Source: Candidatus Kapaibacterium sp. (GTDB lineage: Bacteria; Bacteroidota; Ignavibacteria; Kapaibacteriales; UBA961). From it: 8,311 nt of DNA. This document shows, one piece after another, positions 6,719-8,311 of this stretch. Within the stretch, counting starts at the first letter, position 1; each line of letters begins with the position of its first letter. Below the pieces are notes generated by a model. The model saw nothing but the letters and a program-made list of their open reading frames with translations. It ran no database searches and was not told the origin of the DNA. A program made the translations under genes and the position numbers. The stretch is from contig JALRFC010000066.1 in assembly GCA_023253875.1 (NCBI GenBank), forward strand, positions 1-8,311. Reading direction: 5' to 3'.

Positions 6719-7474
6719 TCAAGATAATGTTACTTCTTCTTTAAGCCAATCATAGCCCTTTTCTTCCAATTCAAGAGCTAATTCTTTCCCACCTGTTTTT
6801 ACGATTTTTCCCTTGTATAACACATGCACAAAATCCGGGACGATATAATTAAGCAACCTTTGATAATGTGTTATCAGTATCGTCGCATTTTGTGGGGAAC
6901 GTAGTGCATTAACTCCTTGTGCAACAATTCGCAATGCATCAATGTCAAGGCCGGAATCTGTTTCATCAAGAATAGCTAATGATGGTTCCAACATTGCCAT
7001 TTGGAATATTTCATTTCTCTTTTTTTCTCCACCTGAAAATCCTTCATTGAGAGATCGCTGAAGAAATGACATATCAAGTTCAACAAGTTTGGCTTTCTCT
7101 TTCATTAATGCAAGAAAATCCATTGCATCAATTGTTTCTTGTCCTCGATATTTTCTAATCTCATTTAAGGCAGTTTTCAAGAAATTTGCGGTAGATACAC
7201 CTGGAATCTCAACAGGATATTGAAATGCCAAAAATAATCCCTCTCCCGCTCTTTCTTCAGGAGCCAACTCGAGAAGATCTTTGCCATTGAATACAATGTT
7301 TCCATCAGTAACAGTATAGTCTTCTCTACCAGCTAAGATAGAAGCAAGCGTTGATTTACCGGAGCCATTAGGACCCATGATTGCATGGACTTCGCCAGGA
7401 TTAACCGTTAAGTCAATACCTTTTAAAATGGGTTTATCTTCAATACTAGCATGGAGATTTGTAATATTCAACAT
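6719..7474 (-). CDS. sufC: Fe-S cluster assembly ATPase SufC
   Basis: SufC is the ABC-type ATPase that drives conformational change in the SufBC2D scaffold; it is cytoplasmic and not part of a transporter. A TTG at 7480 lies in frame. Starting at the ATG at 7474 gives 251 residues and puts the key residues at the same numbers as E. coli SufC. These are Walker A GPNGSGKST (34-42, K40), Q-loop Q85, the signature FSGGEKKR (146-153), Walker B LAILDE with E171, and switch H203 in THYQR. All ATPase motifs are intact. The lysine-rich continuation of the signature (EKKRNE) and the LDETDSGLD after Walker B are characteristic of SufC rather than transport ABC proteins. The gene is separated from sufB by 37 bp, which contain a short perfect dyad, and from sufD by 2 bp. 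Confidence 0.98.
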   Translation of the reverse strand: MLNITNLHASIEDKPILKGIDLTVNPGEVHAIMGPNGSGKSTLASILAGREDYTVTDGNIVFNGKDLLELAPEERAGEGLFLAFQYPVEIPGVSTANFLKTALNEIRKYRGQETIDAMDFLALMKEKAKLVELDMSFLQRSLNEGFSGGEKKRNEIFQMAMLEPSLAILDETDSGLDIDALRIVAQGVNALRSPQNATILITHYQRLLNYIVPDFVHVLYKGKIVKTGGKELALELEEKGYDWLKEEVTLS

Positions 7475-7488
7475 TGTCAATGTATATG

Positions 7489-7503
7489 ATTATGTAACAT
7501 AAT
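7489..7503. repeat. 15-bp perfect dyad between sufB and sufC
   Basis: The bases form a perfect inverted repeat with 7 bp arms around one central base (ATTATGT and ACATAAT on either strand). It lies in the 37 bp between the sufB stop and the sufC start. As RNA it could form a weak AT-only hairpin with a tight loop; as DNA it has operator-like symmetry. AT-rich DNA throws up such dyads by chance, so its role is open. Confidence 0.45.
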
Positions 7504-7511
7504 TGTAAATT

Positions 7512-8311
7512 TTAACCAACACTACCTTCAAGGCTTACAGCGAGTAATCGTTGAGCTTCAACAGCAAATTCCATTGGTAACTGATTCATGACTTCTTTGC
7601 AATAGCCATTTACAATAAGAGCAACTGCTTCTTCAGTGGAAATACCACGCTGATTGCAATAGAATAGTACATCTTCACCAATCTTGGAAGTTGTGGCCTC
7701 ATGTTCCACAGTGGCAGTATTATTGGCAACTTCGATATAGGGAAATGTATGAGCGCCACAAGTAGAGCCAATCAGTAGAGAATCGCACTGTGAAAAATTT
7801 CTGGCATTCTGTGCTGTTTTTTGAACCTTGACAAGTCCTCTATAACTATTGTTTGAAACACCGGCTGATATACCTTTGGATACAATTCTGCTTTTAGTGT
7901 TTTTACCAATATGAATCATTTTAGTTCCGGTATCGGCTTGCTGATGATTATTCGTCACTGCAACAGAATAAAATTCACCTATGGAATTATCACCGAGTAA
8001 AATTACTGAGGGATATTTCCAAGTGATAGCAGATCCGGTTTCGACTTGTGTCCAAGAAATTTTTGAATTTCTTCCTTTGCAGATACCACGTTTTGTCACA
8101 AAATTATAAATACCACCTTTACCATCTTTATCACCGGGATACCAATTTTGCACAGTTGAGTATTTGACTTCTGCACCTTCGAGGGCTACAATTTCCACAA
8201 CTGCTGCATGCAATTGATTTTCATCTCTCATTGGAGCTGTACATCCCTCTAAGTAACTAACGTAACTGCCTTTGTCTGCAATAATTAAAGTTCTTTCAAA
8301 TTGTCCTGTCT
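7512..8311 (-). CDS. sufB: Fe-S cluster assembly scaffold protein SufB, C-terminal part (5'-truncated by window)
   Basis: SufB is the scaffold subunit on which the nascent cluster is built from SufS-derived sulfur. The last 265 residues are present. The frame runs unbroken to the window edge and begins TGQFERTLIIADKGSYVSYL, so the Met at 8231, in the conserved APMRDE, is internal and not the start. Matching E. coli SufB from memory, the cysteine in SQCDSLLIG corresponds to C405 and the second glutamate in EHEATTSK to E434. Both are reported to be needed for cluster assembly, and both are conserved here. The C-terminal SufC-interaction segment (YCNQRGIS to the end) is intact, with the usual LEGSVG-type terminus. 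sufC follows after 37 bp. The promoter and any upstream regulator lie outside the window. Confidence 0.97.
   Translation of the reverse strand, partial: TGQFERTLIIADKGSYVSYLEGCTAPMRDENQLHAAVVEIVALEGAEVKYSTVQNWYPGDKDGKGGIYNFVTKRGICKGRNSKISWTQVETGSAITWKYPSVILLGDNSIGEFYSVAVTNNHQQADTGTKMIHIGKNTKSRIVSKGISAGVSNNSYRGLVKVQKTAQNARNFSQCDSLLIGSTCGAHTFPYIEVANNTATVEHEATTSKIGEDVLFYCNQRGISTEEAVALIVNGYCKEVMNQLPMEFAVEAQRLLAVSLEGSVG

Noticed and set aside
7512..8231. A complete short SufB starting at the ATG at 8231
   Set aside because: The frame continues to the window edge with conserved SufB sequence before that Met, so it is an internal residue of a truncated gene.

Overview
The window is an AT-rich stretch of bacterial chromosome carrying housekeeping genes. 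There are nine protein genes and no mobile elements, RNA genes or CRISPR. Eight genes lie on the minus strand and one partial gene (pyrE) on the plus strand. Intergenic gaps are very short; the only sizeable one is 171 bp, between sufS and rho.

Three things suggest a member of the Bacteroidota/Chlorobiota (FCB) group. None of the visible starts has a recognisable Shine-Dalgarno sequence. The best promoter candidate matches the Bacteroidetes TTG-N19-TAnnTTTG pattern. Rho carries a low-complexity, probably disordered N-terminal extension, as is known in that group. This placement is inference, and I cannot name a genus.

Layout in the direction of minus-strand transcription (right to left): (1) sufB (5' end outside the window), sufC, sufD and sufS form a compact SUF iron-sulfur cluster assembly operon. 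SufS takes sulfur from cysteine, and SufB, SufC and SufD form the ATP-dependent scaffold that builds the cluster. No SufE/SufU sulfur carrier, SufA carrier or regulator is visible, so these may lie upstream or elsewhere. (2) A 171 bp intergenic region holds a putative promoter, two small inverted repeats and a C-rich, G-poor leader. (3) rho (transcription terminator) is followed at 28, 6 and 7 bp by a membrane family-2 glycosyltransferase, a small two-helix membrane protein with a four-cysteine tail, and an RluA-type pseudouridine synthase. This looks like one rho-led operon. (4) On the plus strand, the 3' end of pyrE (orotate phosphoribosyltransferase) converges on the pseudouridine synthase gene, and the two stop codons lie inside each other's coding sequence.

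No clear new multi-gene system is present. The points most worth a second look are the rho leader (possible autogenous control), the HERSS[HY] repeats in the Rho N-terminus, and the uncharacterised membrane protein with the C-X2-C-X9-C-X13-C tail.
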